Shown: piece by piece, positions 51,277 to 59,989 of the stretch | Numbering within the stretch: position 1 is the first letter of the stretch | Layout: each line of letters begins with the position of its first letter | Assembly (NCBI GenBank): GCA_040398525.1 | Contig: JBBATY010000015.1 | Coordinates: forward strand, 1 to 64,000 | Source of the DNA: VFMC01 sp040398525 | GTDB lineage: Bacteria; Actinomycetota; Acidimicrobiia; Acidimicrobiales; Ilumatobacteraceae | Reading direction: 5' to 3' | DNA: 64,000 nt | The notes under the pieces: generated by a model | Told to the model about the DNA's origin: nothing | What the model saw: only the letters and a program-made list of their open reading frames with translations | The model's database searches: none | Program-made: the position numbers and the translations under genes

Positions 51277-52376
51277 TCCGGGCGCAGCCGGCGGCCCTTC
51301 CAGCTGACCGAGCGACCCAGACGGCGCAGCACGACGCTGCGCACCGCCAGCGCGACGAAGGCAGCCGTGAGCACCGGGTGGGCCAGCACCCCCACCATCG
51401 AGAAACGCCCGGCGATGCGCCCGAGCACCCACAACTGCACCGCGCTCGCCAACCAGAACCACGGCGACACGAGCCACCCACCCGCGAGCGACCACACCCA
51501 ACCGGCGACCCCGACGAGCACCCACCACGGGGTGGCGTCGACCCCGGTGCCGAGGCCCTTGGTCCAACCTTCGACGAGGTGACGCAGCCCACCCGGGTAC
51601 ATCCGGAACGCAGTGCCCCGGCGCGAGCCGACGTAGATGTCGGTGGTTCCGAAGCGGCGAGCCAGGGCGAGGTCCTCGAGCACTGCGGAGCGCACATCGG
51701 GATGGGCGTGGCCGCCCAACTGGTCGTAGCGCGCCCGCCGGCAGGCGAGCACGGGCCCGAACGCCATCCGCGTGCGTGGCCGCGAGCCGAGCACCGTGAA
51801 GGCAGCCGAGCCCATCAGCGCCGTCACGTTGCACACCAGGCTCAACTGCTCGACCGCGCCGACGGTGCGGTGCCAGGGCTGCACGGTGACGAGTGCCTCG
51901 GGGTGGCGTTCCACACGATCGGCGAGCGCATCGAGCAGACCGGGATCGGGCACCACATCAGCGTCGAGGAACACGAGCACTCGGTCGGGGCTCGGCGCAG
52001 CCGCAGCCACGCCCGCCGTGCACGCGTGCGGTTTGCCCGCCCACCCGGGCTCGAGCGGTGGCGCAGCGAGCACCCTCGCGCCGAAGCCTGCGGCGATCGC
52101 GGCAGTGCCGTCGGTCGAGCGGTCGTCGACCACCACCAACTCGTCGCCGTCGCGCAACTGCGCCACGAGGGGCCCGAGCAGATTGGCAATAGAGGCGGCT
52201 TCGTCGCGCGCCGGCACCACCACGCTCACCGGGGCCCGGCCCGGGCCGTCCGCACGCGGGCGGGCGCTCGGCAGGTGCCGCGGCCGAGCGAGCAGCATCC
52301 ACCCGAATCCCCATCCGGCCACGAACAGCACGACCGACCCTGCCGAGGGGGTGAGGTCGAACCATGCGGCCAGCAC
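51261..52376 (-). CDS. Family 2 glycosyltransferase, membrane-associated
   Basis: A 371-residue protein. An N-terminal helix (about 10-30) leads to the GT-A domain: VSVVVPARDEAASIANLLGPL, DELVVVDDRSTDGT, GKPHACTAG, VLVFLDADVVPDPG (DxD metal site). About three helices follow (about 275-350). This layout resembles HpnB/CrtQ-type transferases that decorate hopanoids or carotenoids, but the acceptor is unknown. GTG 52376 follows CAGACT on the minus strand by 6 bases. Confidence 0.8.
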   Translation of the reverse strand: MLAAWFDLTPSAGSVVLFVAGWGFGWMLLARPRHLPSARPRADGPGRAPVSVVVPARDEAASIANLLGPLVAQLRDGDELVVVDDRSTDGTAAIAAGFGARVLAAPPLEPGWAGKPHACTAGVAAAAPSPDRVLVFLDADVVPDPGLLDALADRVERHPEALVTVQPWHRTVGAVEQLSLVCNVTALMGSAAFTVLGSRPRTRMAFGPVLACRRARYDQLGGHAHPDVRSAVLEDLALARRFGTTDIYVGSRRGTAFRMYPGGLRHLVEGWTKGLGTGVDATPWWVLVGVAGWVWSLAGGWLVSPWFWLASAVQLWVLGRIAGRFSMVGVLAHPVLTAAFVALAVRSVVLRRLGRSVSWKGRRLRPDQATG

Positions 52377-52477
52377 GCAGGCAGTCTGGCCGCTCGGGTA
52401 CGCCGACAACGCGGTCGGCGGGGAATTCGCGTAATTCGGTTGACGACCGGCCAGTTGTGCTGATTGCCTGTGAGCGT

Positions 52478-52494
52478 CCTGCGACGGTCGCAGG
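52478..52494 (+). promoter_or_regulatory. Perfect hairpin/inverted repeat upstream of whiB locus
   Basis: CCTGCGA (52478-52484), CGG, TCGCAGG (52488-52494). It lies in the 160-base region before the short reading frame that precedes whiB and could be an operator or an RNA hairpin. A TTGACG at 52440-52445 may be a -35. Confidence 0.35.
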
Positions 52495-52540
52495 GCAGGT
52501 GCGCCCACCCAGGTGCACCCCCCAGGAGAACGCAGTCGCC

Positions 52541-52729
52541 ATGATCGCCCGGACGCACACCACTCAGCAGGCCCACGTGGCCGCTGGCGCGCGCCCGTAC
52601 GCGAGCTGCGAGTGCAGCCACGCCTGGGCCGAGATGCCGGCTGCCTCCGTGGTGGGACTCGCGAATGCCAAGCGCTTCGCCACCACCACCAAGCGCCCCG
52701 CCCGGCACCTCGGACGCCGGACGACGTAG
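52541..52729 (+). CDS. Short Cys-containing ORF before whiB
   Basis: A 62-residue frame with ATG 52541 (AGGAGA 11-12 bases upstream): basic, His- and Thr-rich, with a YASCECSHAW cluster at residues 20-29 and an Arg-rich end. It is followed by a terminator-like hairpin and then whiB. It could be a small protein or a regulatory leader. No family recognised. Confidence 0.45.
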   Translation: MIARTHTTQQAHVAAGARPYASCECSHAWAEMPAASVVGLANAKRFATTTKRPARHLGRRTT

Positions 52730-52754
52730 CCCACGCCACGTCGCCACCGCACCG

Positions 52755-52786
52755 AGGCCGCCGGGACACCAGTCCGGCGGCCTTTC
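52755..52786 (+). terminator. Terminator-like hairpin between short ORF and whiB
   Basis: AGGCCGCCGG (52755-52764) pairs with CCGGCGGCCT (52774-52783), 9-base loop, followed by TTTC. Lying inside the presumed leader of whiB, it may separate the two transcripts or act as an attenuator. Confidence 0.6.
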
Positions 52787-52863
52787 GTCGTTCGCCCACG
52801 AACCTGCCGGCACCACCCACCCACGACACACGCACACATCGAACACACCGACAGGAACCCACC

Positions 52864-53244
52864 ATGCAGACCATCACCGCCCCTCAGGTCGCCGCCCCGC
52901 AGCGCGCCGACAGCGAATGGACCGTGCGCGAGGTCACCGCAGTCCGCGCGCCCGCCCGGTGCGCCGACGGCAACGGCACCCTGACCCCGCTGTTCTTCTC
53001 CGACGACGTGGTCGACATCGCCCGCGCCAAGGCGATCTGCAGCCGCTGCACACGACAGGCGACCTGCTTGCAGGACGCCCTCGACCGGGCCGAGCCGTGG
53101 GGCGTCTGGGGCGGCGAACTGCTCGAGCAGGGCCGCATCGTCGTCTCCAAGCGTCCCCGGGGTCGTCCGCCCAAGCATCCCCGCCCGGCGCTGGTGATCG
53201 ACGAGGTCCCGCTGCCGCTGCACCTCGTCGCCAGGTCGGCCTGA
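52864..53244 (+). CDS. WhiB-family transcriptional regulator
   Basis: A 126-residue WhiB-like protein. Cys33, Cys59, Cys62 and Cys68 form the C-x25-C-x2-C-x5-C ligand set for a 4Fe-4S cluster; the G[VI]WGG turn is EPWGVWGGEL near residue 79; and the basic C-terminus contains an AT-hook-like KRPRGRPPKH. WhiB proteins bind the principal sigma factor and respond to redox or nitric oxide. AGGAA lies 6-7 bases before ATG 52864. No specific WhiB number can be assigned from sequence alone. Confidence 0.93.
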   Translation: MQTITAPQVAAPQRADSEWTVREVTAVRAPARCADGNGTLTPLFFSDDVVDIARAKAICSRCTRQATCLQDALDRAEPWGVWGGELLEQGRIVVSKRPRGRPPKHPRPALVIDEVPLPLHLVARSA

Positions 53245-53265
53245 GCCGGCCGGCGCAGTCATCCG

Positions 53266-53296
53266 GTCGTGGGTGACGCTTCGACGAGCCCACGAC
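53266..53296 (+). terminator. Hairpin after whiB
   Basis: GTCGTGGG (53266-53273) and CCCACGAC (53289-53296) form a perfect 8-base stem 22 bases after the whiB stop. No U tract. Confidence 0.45.
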
Positions 53297-53313
53297 TGCC
53301 ACCCGTGCCTCCT

Positions 53314-53349
53314 ACCACCCACCGGCCCGCCCCCCGCCCGGTGGGTGGT
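53314..53349 (+). terminator. Second GC-rich hairpin between whiB and tlpA-like gene
   Basis: ACCACCCACCGG (53314-53325) pairs perfectly with CCGGTGGGTGGT (53338-53349) around a C-rich 12-base loop. It lies directly before the promoter of the next gene and probably insulates it. Confidence 0.5.
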
Positions 53350-53374
53350 GGGGGGCGCCGGGTACATTGTGCCC

Positions 53375-53965
53375 ATGGCTGCAGACCGTCGACTCCTGGT
53401 GGGGTCGCTGGTGGCTGCGGCACTGATCAGCGTCGCCGGCGGCTGGGCGCTCAGCGCACTCGGTGACGACACATCGAGCGCCGACGGCCTCGACACGATG
53501 GTGCTCGAAAAGCCCGGCACGTCGCTGGCCTCGACGATCGGCACCAACGCGGTGGTGCGCGGCGAGCCATTGCCCACCGTCGACCTGCAGACCAACGACA
53601 GCGCAGTGGTGAGCACCGCCGACCTGGTGGGCACACCGCTCGTGCTGAACGTGTGGAACTCGACCTGCCGGCCGTGCCGCAAAGAGCTCCCCGCCTTCGC
53701 CGCGGTGCACGCCGAGCTGGGCGAGCAGGTCCGCTTCATCGGGATCAACACCCTCGACACACCCGAGGTGAACGAGTCGTTCGCCCGCGACCGCGGCGTG
53801 CGCTACGAGTTGCTGCGCGACGTCGACGGAGCGTTCACCGACGGGCTCGGCATCTCCACGCAGCCGGTCACCCTGTTCGTGGCCGCCGACGGCACGATCG
53901 TGCGCCAGAGCGGTGTGCTCGACGAGGCCACGCTGCGGGCCTACACCGAGGAGCTGCTGGGGTGA
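53375..53965 (+). CDS. TlpA/ResA-like membrane-anchored thioredoxin
   Basis: A 196-residue protein with an N-terminal anchor (RRLLVGSLVAAALISVAGGWAL) and an extracytoplasmic thioredoxin domain; the active site CRPC lies in LVLNVWNSTCRPCRKELPAF near residue 105, and TQPVTLFVAADG contains the cis-proline region. It should reduce disulfides outside the membrane, for cytochrome c heme ligation or copper sites. TACATT (53363-53368) is exactly 6 bases before ATG 53375. Overlaps the CcdA-like gene by 4 bases (GTGA). Confidence 0.88.
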   Translation: MAADRRLLVGSLVAAALISVAGGWALSALGDDTSSADGLDTMVLEKPGTSLASTIGTNAVVRGEPLPTVDLQTNDSAVVSTADLVGTPLVLNVWNSTCRPCRKELPAFAAVHAELGEQVRFIGINTLDTPEVNESFARDRGVRYELLRDVDGAFTDGLGISTQPVTLFVAADGTIVRQSGVLDEATLRAYTEELLG

Positions 53966-54804
53966 ACCTGTCGCTCAGCTTCGTGCGCGGCATGCTCGCC
54001 GCCGTGAACCCGTGCGGGTTCATCCTGCTGCCCACCTACCTGCTCTACTTCCTCGGCCTGTCGTCGGCCGACACCGGTGTCACCAAGGCGCCGTTGCGCC
54101 GGGCGCTGCTGGTGAGCGCAGCCGTCTCGGCCGGGTTCCTGGCGGTGTTCCTGGTGGTCGGCCTGATCGCCGAGCTGTTCACCAACTGGGTGATCGGCAA
54201 CGCGAAGTACCTCACCGCGGTCATCGGGGTGGCGCTCGTCGTGCTCGGCATCGCCATGCTGTTCGGCTACCGCCTGCCCATCGCCACCCCGAAGCTCGAC
54301 GCCGGCGGGCGCGACCGCACGGTGCGGTCGATGTTCGTCTACGGCATCGCCTACGCAGTGGCGTCGATCGGCTGCACGATCGGGCTGTTCATCGCCACCC
54401 TGTTCGGCACCGCGAGCCGCGAGGGATACCTGGCCGGGGTGGCCAACGTGGTCGCCTACGGCGCCGGCATGGCGCTGCTCATCACCGCGCTCACCGTCAC
54501 GCTGTCGGTGGCCAACGTCGGGCTGCTCAAGGTGCTGCGGCGCGGCATGCAGTACGTCGAGATGGTGGCCGGGGCGTTCGTGCTGCTGTCCGGGCTGTAC
54601 CTGCTGTGGTACTTCTGGCAGGTCGACCTCAACGACGGTGGCGACCCGATCACCGGGGCTGTCGAGGAGTGGCAGACGCGCATCCAGAACTTCTTGAACG
54701 ACCACTGGGCGACCGTGGCCGTCGTGATGGTGGCGATCGTCGGTGCGGCCGTCGTGGCAGTGTGGGTGCGGCGGCGGGCCGACGGGGCCGAGCAGACCTC
54801 GTGA
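53962..54804 (+). CDS. ccdA: CcdA/DsbD-like thiol-disulfide transporter
   Basis: A 280-residue polytopic protein: FVRGMLAAVNPCGFILLPTYLLYFLG at the N-terminus and VASIGCTIGLFIATLFG near residue 135 hold the two membrane cysteines that carry reducing power from cytoplasmic thioredoxin to the outer partner, here the TlpA-like protein encoded upstream. Six or more helices, plus a C-terminal extension with a last helix. GTG 53962 overlaps the previous stop, and its own stop overlaps the next GTG. Confidence 0.88.
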   Translation: MNLSLSFVRGMLAAVNPCGFILLPTYLLYFLGLSSADTGVTKAPLRRALLVSAAVSAGFLAVFLVVGLIAELFTNWVIGNAKYLTAVIGVALVVLGIAMLFGYRLPIATPKLDAGGRDRTVRSMFVYGIAYAVASIGCTIGLFIATLFGTASREGYLAGVANVVAYGAGMALLITALTVTLSVANVGLLKVLRRGMQYVEMVAGAFVLLSGLYLLWYFWQVDLNDGGDPITGAVEEWQTRIQNFLNDHWATVAVVMVAIVGAAVVAVWVRRRADGAEQTS

Positions 54805-55409
54805 GCCCGTTCGCCGAGTTGCTCGCCACCGACGGGGTCGAAGAGGTGTGCGAGCTGCGCAGCCGCTTCGGGTTCATGGCCTACCACGGCGGTGCGCTCG
54901 AGGAGATGACCGATGTCATCGCCCGAGCCGCGGCCGAGGCCACAGGCGCGAGCTACTACGGCGTGCACCAACCCAAGGGCCTCGAGCGCCACATCCCGTC
55001 GATCAAGGTCGACCCGGCCCACTCCCCGGCGCTCAGCTCGTTCGTCGACCACGTCGAGACGGTCATCACCGTGCACGGCTTCGGACGCCGCGGCTACTTC
55101 ACCACCTTGCTGGTCGGCGGGCAGAACCGCGACCTGGCGCACCATGTCGGCGCCTCGTTGCAGGCGCACCTGCCGGCCTACGAGATCGCCACCGACCTCG
55201 AGCGGATCCCCGCCGAGCTGCGCGGGCTGCATCCGCGTAACCCGGTGAACCTGCCGCGCCGCGCCGGCGTGCAGATCGAGTTGCCGCCACGGGTGCGCGG
55301 CACCACCCCGCTGTTCTGGGACTGGGAAGGGCCCGGGCTGGCTCCGCACGCCCAGCGGGTGGTCGATGCGCTGGTCCATGCGGTGTCGACCTGGCCCCAT
55401 CCCCACTGA
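54801..55409 (+). CDS. Poly-gamma-glutamate hydrolase-family protein
   Basis: A 202-residue protein resembling the zinc-dependent poly-gamma-glutamate hydrolases of phages and Bacillus: FMAYHGGALEEMTDVIARAAAEATGASYYGV provides a metal-binding His and Glu, and VITVHGFGRRGYFTTLLVGGQN a second His; the C-terminal ELPPRVRG segment is also typical. It is coupled by a 4-base overlap to the CcdA-like gene, an unexpected partner. Whether the host makes polyglutamate is not visible here. Confidence 0.72.
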   Translation: MSPFAELLATDGVEEVCELRSRFGFMAYHGGALEEMTDVIARAAAEATGASYYGVHQPKGLERHIPSIKVDPAHSPALSSFVDHVETVITVHGFGRRGYFTTLLVGGQNRDLAHHVGASLQAHLPAYEIATDLERIPAELRGLHPRNPVNLPRRAGVQIELPPRVRGTTPLFWDWEGPGLAPHAQRVVDALVHAVSTWPHPH

Positions 55410-55450
55410 GCACCCCCACTGAGCACCCGGCAAGCGCTGCGGCGCCGCCG

Positions 55451-56113
55451 TCAGGGCGAGAGGCGTTCGAGGATCCAGCCGGCGCCGGCCGGGGTCGGCT
55501 CGCCCGGTGCCGGGCGGCGGTAGCGCAACCGGTCGTGGAGCCGGCTCGGGCGACCCTGCCAGAACTCCCACTCGTGCACGGTGGCGCAGAAGCCGCCCCA
55601 GTGCGGCGGGCGGGGCACCTGCTCGTGGTCGGCGAAACGGGCCTCCATCGCTGCCACCCGGGCCTCGAGCTCGGCCCGATCGGCCAGCACGGTCGACTGC
55701 GCCGAGGCCCACGCGCCGAGCTGCGACGCCCGCGGTCGGCTGGCGAAGTAGGTGTCGCTCTCGGCGTCGGGCAAGCGCTCGACGGTGGCCGAGACACGCA
55801 CCTGACGGTGCAGCTGCAGCCAGGTGAACAGCATCGCCACATGCGGCTGCGCGGTGAGCTCGCGACCCTTGGCCGACTCGTAGTTGGTGAAGAACGAGAT
55901 GCCCCGCTCGTCGGCGCCGCGGGCGAGCAGGTAGCGCGACCGCGGCGCGCCGTCGGCCCCGATGGTCGACAGCACGAACGCGTTCGGCTCGACGCATCCG
56001 GCCTCGGTGGCCTGCTCGAACCAGTGGTGCCACTGCTCGAGCGGGTCGGCGGCCAGGTCGTCGACGTCGAGGCCGGCGGTCTCGTACTCCTTGCGGCGCG
56101 ACGCCAGGCTCAT
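55451..56113 (-). CDS. pdxH: Pyridoxamine 5'-phosphate oxidase
   Basis: A 220-residue FMN enzyme that makes pyridoxal phosphate. DPLEQWHHWFEQATEAG, PNAFVLSTIGADGAPRSRYLLARGADERGISFFTNYESAKGREL, RQVRVSATVERLPDAESDTYFASRP and the C-terminal EFWQGRPSRLHDRLRYRR are diagnostic, the last placing the PLP-binding arginines. ATG 56113 overlaps the serS stop (ATGA), so it is co-translated with serS. Confidence 0.94.
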   Translation of the reverse strand: MSLASRRKEYETAGLDVDDLAADPLEQWHHWFEQATEAGCVEPNAFVLSTIGADGAPRSRYLLARGADERGISFFTNYESAKGRELTAQPHVAMLFTWLQLHRQVRVSATVERLPDAESDTYFASRPRASQLGAWASAQSTVLADRAELEARVAAMEARFADHEQVPRPPHWGGFCATVHEWEFWQGRPSRLHDRLRYRRPAPGEPTPAGAGWILERLSP

Positions 56114-57399
56114 CGCGGCCTGATCGCCTCGAGGCCGCGCATGTAGGGCCGCAGCACCTCGGGCACCACCACACTGCCATCGGCCTGGCGGTAGTTCTCG
56201 AGGATCGCCGCCCACACGCGCGGCACGGCCAGGGCCGAACCGTTCAGCGTGTTGGCGATGTGCGTCCCCTTCTCGCCGGCACGACGGAAGCGGATGTCGG
56301 CCCGGCGCGCCTGGTAGTCGCTGAACCAGCTGCACGAGCTGACCTCGAGCCAGTTGTCGCAGCCCGGCGCGTACACCTCGAGGTCGAACGCACGGTGGTG
56401 GCTCTGACCCATGTCGCCGGTGCAGATCTCGATGATCCGGTAGGGCAGCCCGAGCCCGGCGATGAGCCGCTCGGCCCGATCGCGGATCTCGACCAGCATC
56501 GCCGGGCCCTGCTCGGGGGTGGCCAGCGCCAGGATCTCGACCTTGTCGAACTCGTGGGCGCGCAGCATGCCGCGCGTGTCGCGCCCGGCCGACCCCGCCT
56601 CGCGCCGGTAGCACGGGCTGTAGGCCATCAGCCGCTTCGGCAGTTCGGCTTCGTCGAGCACCTCGCCGGCGTAGAGCGAGGTGAGCGGCACCTCCGCCGT
56701 GGGGATGCACCACAGGTCGTCGCGCTCGATCGCATAGGCGTCGTCGGCGAACTTCGGCAGCTGGCCCGTCGCAGTGAGGGTGGCCGTCGTGACGAGCGAC
56801 GGCGGGCGGATCTCCTCGAACGCGTCGGCGTTGCTGTCGAGCGCGTACTGGCACAGCGCGCGCGACAGCATGGCGCCAGCACCGCGCTGCATGGTGAACA
56901 TCGCGCCGCTGATCTTCGTCGCCCGCTCGTTGTCGAGGATGCCCAGGGCGGCTGCCGTGTCCCAGTGCGGCACGCGCTGGTGCTCGGCGAACGACTCGGG
57001 CAGGAACGGGCCCTTCACCACCGGGTTGTCGTGCTCGCCCGCCCCATCAGGAGCATCGGGATGGGGCAGGTTGGGGATGCGCAGCAGCAGCTCGCGGATC
57101 TCGGCCTGCAACCCGTCGCTCTCGTCGGCGAGCGTCTTCTCATGCTCGCCGAGTGCCCGGCTCTCGGCCTGCAGCGCCTCGGCCTCGTCGGCCCGCCCAT
57201 CGCGGCGCAGGCCACCGACCTGCTTGGACAGCTCGTTCACCTGGGCGCGCAGCGCGTCGCGCTGCGACACGATCTCGCGTGCACGCTCGTCGAGTGCAGC
57301 CACCCGATCGAGCTGGTCGAGCAGGTCGGGTGCGCCTCGGCGGGCCATTGCGGCGCGGACCTCGGCAGGCGCGGAACGGAGCAGGCGGATGTCGATCAC
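56110..57399 (-). CDS. serS: Seryl-tRNA synthetase
   Basis: A class II synthetase of 429 residues. The N-terminal coiled-coil arm (about 30-105) binds the tRNA variable arm; motif 2 is YSPCYRREAGSAGRDTRGMLRAHEFDKVE near residue 257 and motif 3 NTLNGSALAVPRVWAAILENYRQ near 386. It also charges tRNA-Sec with serine, the first step before SelA in this selA/selB-bearing genome. GTG 57399 follows TAGCCT (minus strand) by 9 bases. Confidence 0.97.
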   Translation of the reverse strand: MIDIRLLRSAPAEVRAAMARRGAPDLLDQLDRVAALDERAREIVSQRDALRAQVNELSKQVGGLRRDGRADEAEALQAESRALGEHEKTLADESDGLQAEIRELLLRIPNLPHPDAPDGAGEHDNPVVKGPFLPESFAEHQRVPHWDTAAALGILDNERATKISGAMFTMQRGAGAMLSRALCQYALDSNADAFEEIRPPSLVTTATLTATGQLPKFADDAYAIERDDLWCIPTAEVPLTSLYAGEVLDEAELPKRLMAYSPCYRREAGSAGRDTRGMLRAHEFDKVEILALATPEQGPAMLVEIRDRAERLIAGLGLPYRIIEICTGDMGQSHHRAFDLEVYAPGCDNWLEVSSCSWFSDYQARRADIRFRRAGEKGTHIANTLNGSALAVPRVWAAILENYRQADGSVVVPEVLRPYMRGLEAIRPR

Positions 57400-57468
57400 A
57401 GGACCCCGAGGCTACTCCCGCCGCCCGCGCTGCTACCGATCGATTGTGGTTCGTCGAAGGGCAGGCGC

Positions 57469-58161
57469 TCAGGGCCAGGCGGACAGGCCGAGCTTGCTCG
57501 AGCGGCGGGCGAGCGAACCCAGCAGATGGCGGTCGCCGTAGCGGTCGAAGCGACGGCTCGACACCACGACGGGCGTGTCGCGCAGCACCACGTAGCGTCG
57601 GTCGGTGTCGAGGCCGTGGTCGCGCAGGCGCCGCGCGAAGTCGGCCTCCTCCCCGTCGGCCCGGGTCGGGTCGAACCCACCGATGGCGTCGAAGTCGGCC
57701 CGCCTGCACCAGTGCAGTGCGCCACCGACCCCACCAACCGCCAGGCCCAGTCGCCGCACACCGACGGCGAGGTCGATGCCCAGCGAGTGGCGCTCCGGGA
57801 CGAACCCGGCGCCACCGCCCACCACACTCGGGTCGGCGAGGTGGTGCAGCACGTCGAACAGCGCGCAGACCGGGATCAGGCAGTCCGCGTCGATGAGCAC
57901 CAGCAGCTCGCCAGCACTGGCGGCAACGCCGAGGTTGCGGCTGGCGGCCAGTGTCCGTGCCTGGCTCTCGACCACGCGCGCGTCGAGCATCGTGGCCAAC
58001 GCAGCGGTGTGGTCGACACAGCGGTGGGCGACCACCACCACCTCGCAGATCTCGGCCGGGTGCATGCCCGGCGCAGCAGCCTGGGCCGCCCGGCCGACGG
58101 CGTCGAGGCACTCGGCCAGATGCTCGGATGCATCCGCTGCTGCCACGACCACCGACAGCAT
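57469..58161 (-). CDS. Family 2 glycosyltransferase, soluble
   Basis: A 230-residue GT-A protein: MLSVVVAAADASEHLAECLDAV, EVVVVAHRCVDHT, RTLAASRNLGVAASAGELLVLIDADCLIP (DxD) and ALHWCRRADFDAIGGFDPTRADGEEADFARRL. No membrane helix, unlike the transferase at 51261. The ATG at 58161 matches the usual family start; the frame stays open upstream without a convincing promoter, so the start is the least certain part. Confidence 0.78.
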   Translation of the reverse strand: MLSVVVAAADASEHLAECLDAVGRAAQAAAPGMHPAEICEVVVVAHRCVDHTAALATMLDARVVESQARTLAASRNLGVAASAGELLVLIDADCLIPVCALFDVLHHLADPSVVGGGAGFVPERHSLGIDLAVGVRRLGLAVGGVGGALHWCRRADFDAIGGFDPTRADGEEADFARRLRDHGLDTDRRYVVLRDTPVVVSSRRFDRYGDRHLLGSLARRSSKLGLSAWP

Positions 58162-58328
58162 CGGTGCTGGATCGACGAGGGTCTGCCGGCGGTGCACATC
58201 TGGGCATCGACCTCTGCCCGCTGCCGCTTGAGGCAGGGGTTCGTCAAGACCTGCGCACCCCCGATGACGGCCCACCGCACGAACATCCGGCCGATGCTGT
58301 TCGGGCGACGACGACCTAGGGTTGCGTC
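58162..58328. other. Intergenic region between divergent genes
   Basis: 167 bases. Rightward it ends with TAGGGT (58317-58322), exactly 6 bases before the ABC ATPase GTG. Leftward no TANNNT hexamer suits the glycosyltransferase start. No RNA gene or long repeat seen. Confidence 0.4.
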
Positions 58329-59258
58329 GTGCCCTCGACGTCAGCGAACCCCGAGCCGCCGGTGGTGGTGGACGGGCTCACCATCCGCTACGGCGACCTG
58401 GTCGCCGTCCGCAACGTGTCGTTCACTGCCGAGGCAGGTTCGGTGACGGCCGTGCTCGGCCCCAACGGCGCCGGCAAGACGAGCACCATCGAGGCATGTG
58501 AGGGCTACCAGCGTCCGACCTCGGGCACCGTGCGCGTGCTCGGCCTCGACCCGGCCGCCGAGCAGGCCCGGCTCAGCGAGCGGATGGGCGTGATGCTCCA
58601 GGATGGCGGCATCACACCGAGCGCCCGGGTGCGCGACACGGTGCGCCACTATTGCCGCCTCTACGGGCGTGGCGTCGACGCCGACGCGCTGGTCGAGCAG
58701 GTCGGCTTGGCCCAGCGGTCCAGATCGACGTGGCGGCGCCTCAGCGGCGGCGAGCGCCAACGGCTGTCGCTCGCCCTCGCCCTGGCAGCCCGACCGGAGG
58801 TGGCGTTCCTCGACGAGCCCACGTCCGGGGTCGACGTGCACGGCCGCGACACGATCCGCTCGATCGTGCGCGGGCTCGCGGCCGAGGGATGCGCCGTCAT
58901 CCTCGCCACCCACGAGCTCGACGAAGCCGAGCGGGTGGCGGACCGGGTGGTGATCTTCGACCAGGGCGAGGTGATCGCCGACGGCACGCTGGCCGAGCTG
59001 CGCCGCGGACACGACGAGATCCGCTTCCACAGCTCGCCCGACCTCGACCTGCGCGCGATGGCCGAGGCGATCGGCTTCGTCGTCAGCCGGGTCGGCGCCG
59101 ACGAGTACGTCGTCGACGCCCCTCCGCATCCGCGCCTGATGGCCACCCTGGCCGGTTGGCTCGGCGACCAGGGCCACCCTCTGCACGATGTGCGCGCCGG
59201 CGCCCAGCGCCTCGAGGACGTGTTCCGGCGGCTCACTGCCCGCGAGGACCGCGCATGA
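58329..59258 (+). CDS. ABC-2 type transporter ATPase
   Basis: A 309-residue ATPase of the DrrA/CcmA-like exporter group. Walker A VLGPNGAGKTSTIEACEG near residue 42, signature WRRLSGGERQRLSLALALA near 138, Walker B VAFLDEPTSGVD near 160, and the switch His in ILATHELDEAE. The last 80 residues are an accessory domain. It overlaps its permease partner (ATGA). The unit lies directly upstream of, and convergent with, the cytochrome oxidase cluster; cargo unknown. Confidence 0.88.
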   Translation: MPSTSANPEPPVVVDGLTIRYGDLVAVRNVSFTAEAGSVTAVLGPNGAGKTSTIEACEGYQRPTSGTVRVLGLDPAAEQARLSERMGVMLQDGGITPSARVRDTVRHYCRLYGRGVDADALVEQVGLAQRSRSTWRRLSGGERQRLSLALALAARPEVAFLDEPTSGVDVHGRDTIRSIVRGLAAEGCAVILATHELDEAERVADRVVIFDQGEVIADGTLAELRRGHDEIRFHSSPDLDLRAMAEAIGFVVSRVGADEYVVDAPPHPRLMATLAGWLGDQGHPLHDVRAGAQRLEDVFRRLTAREDRA

Positions 59259-59989
59259 GCCGCCTGCTGGCCCAGGTGCGTGCCGAGCTCGGCCTCGTCG
59301 CCCGCAATGGCGAGCAACTGTTGCTCACCCTCGGCATCCCGGTGATGCTGCTCGTCTTCTTCAGCCTGGTCGACGTGCTGCCCACCGGCACCGACGAGCC
59401 GATCGACTTCCTCGCGCCCGGTGTGCTGGCACTCGCCGTGATGAGCACGGCGATGGTGAGCCTGGGCATCGCCACGGGCTTCGAGCGCAGCTACCAGGTG
59501 CTCAAGCGCCTCGGCGCTACACCCCTCGGCCGTGGGCGGCTGGTGCTGGCGAAGATCGTCGCCGTCGCCGTGGTCGAGCTGGTCCAGCTGGCCGTGCTGG
59601 TGCCAATTGCCTATGCCCTCGGCTGGCGGCCGGATCCGGCCAACTGGCTGCTCGCGGTTGCCGGTGTGCTGCTGGGCACCGCCGCCTTCGCGGGGATCGG
59701 CCTCACGATGGCGGGGCGGTTGCGCGGCGAGGTGAACCTGGCTGCGCAGAACGGCCTCTACCTGGTGCTGCTGCTGCTCGGCGGCATGGTGGTGCCGATC
59801 GACGAGCTGCCGGCACCGCTGCAGGCGGTGGCACGGGTACTGCCCTCGGGCGCGCTCGCCGATGTGCTGCGCGACGCCCTGGGCGGCCTGGGCGACCAGC
59901 CGGGCACGAGCTGGATCGTGCTCGCGGCCTGGGCGGTGGCGTCACCGCTGGTCGCGCGGCGCCTCTTCCGCTTCCACGAGCGGCGGTGA
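59255..59989 (+). CDS. ABC-2 type transporter permease
   Basis: A 244-residue membrane protein with about six helices: a cytoplasmic N-terminal helix then LLLTLGIPVMLLVFFSLV, an outer loop, STAMVSLGIATGFERSYQVLKRLGATPLGRGRLVLAKI (cytoplasmic coupling region), and two further helix pairs. It is the partner of the preceding ATPase. The last 48 bases overlap the convergent ctaG gene. Confidence 0.88.
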   Translation: MSRLLAQVRAELGLVARNGEQLLLTLGIPVMLLVFFSLVDVLPTGTDEPIDFLAPGVLALAVMSTAMVSLGIATGFERSYQVLKRLGATPLGRGRLVLAKIVAVAVVELVQLAVLVPIAYALGWRPDPANWLLAVAGVLLGTAAFAGIGLTMAGRLRGEVNLAAQNGLYLVLLLLGGMVVPIDELPAPLQAVARVLPSGALADVLRDALGGLGDQPGTSWIVLAAWAVASPLVARRLFRFHERR

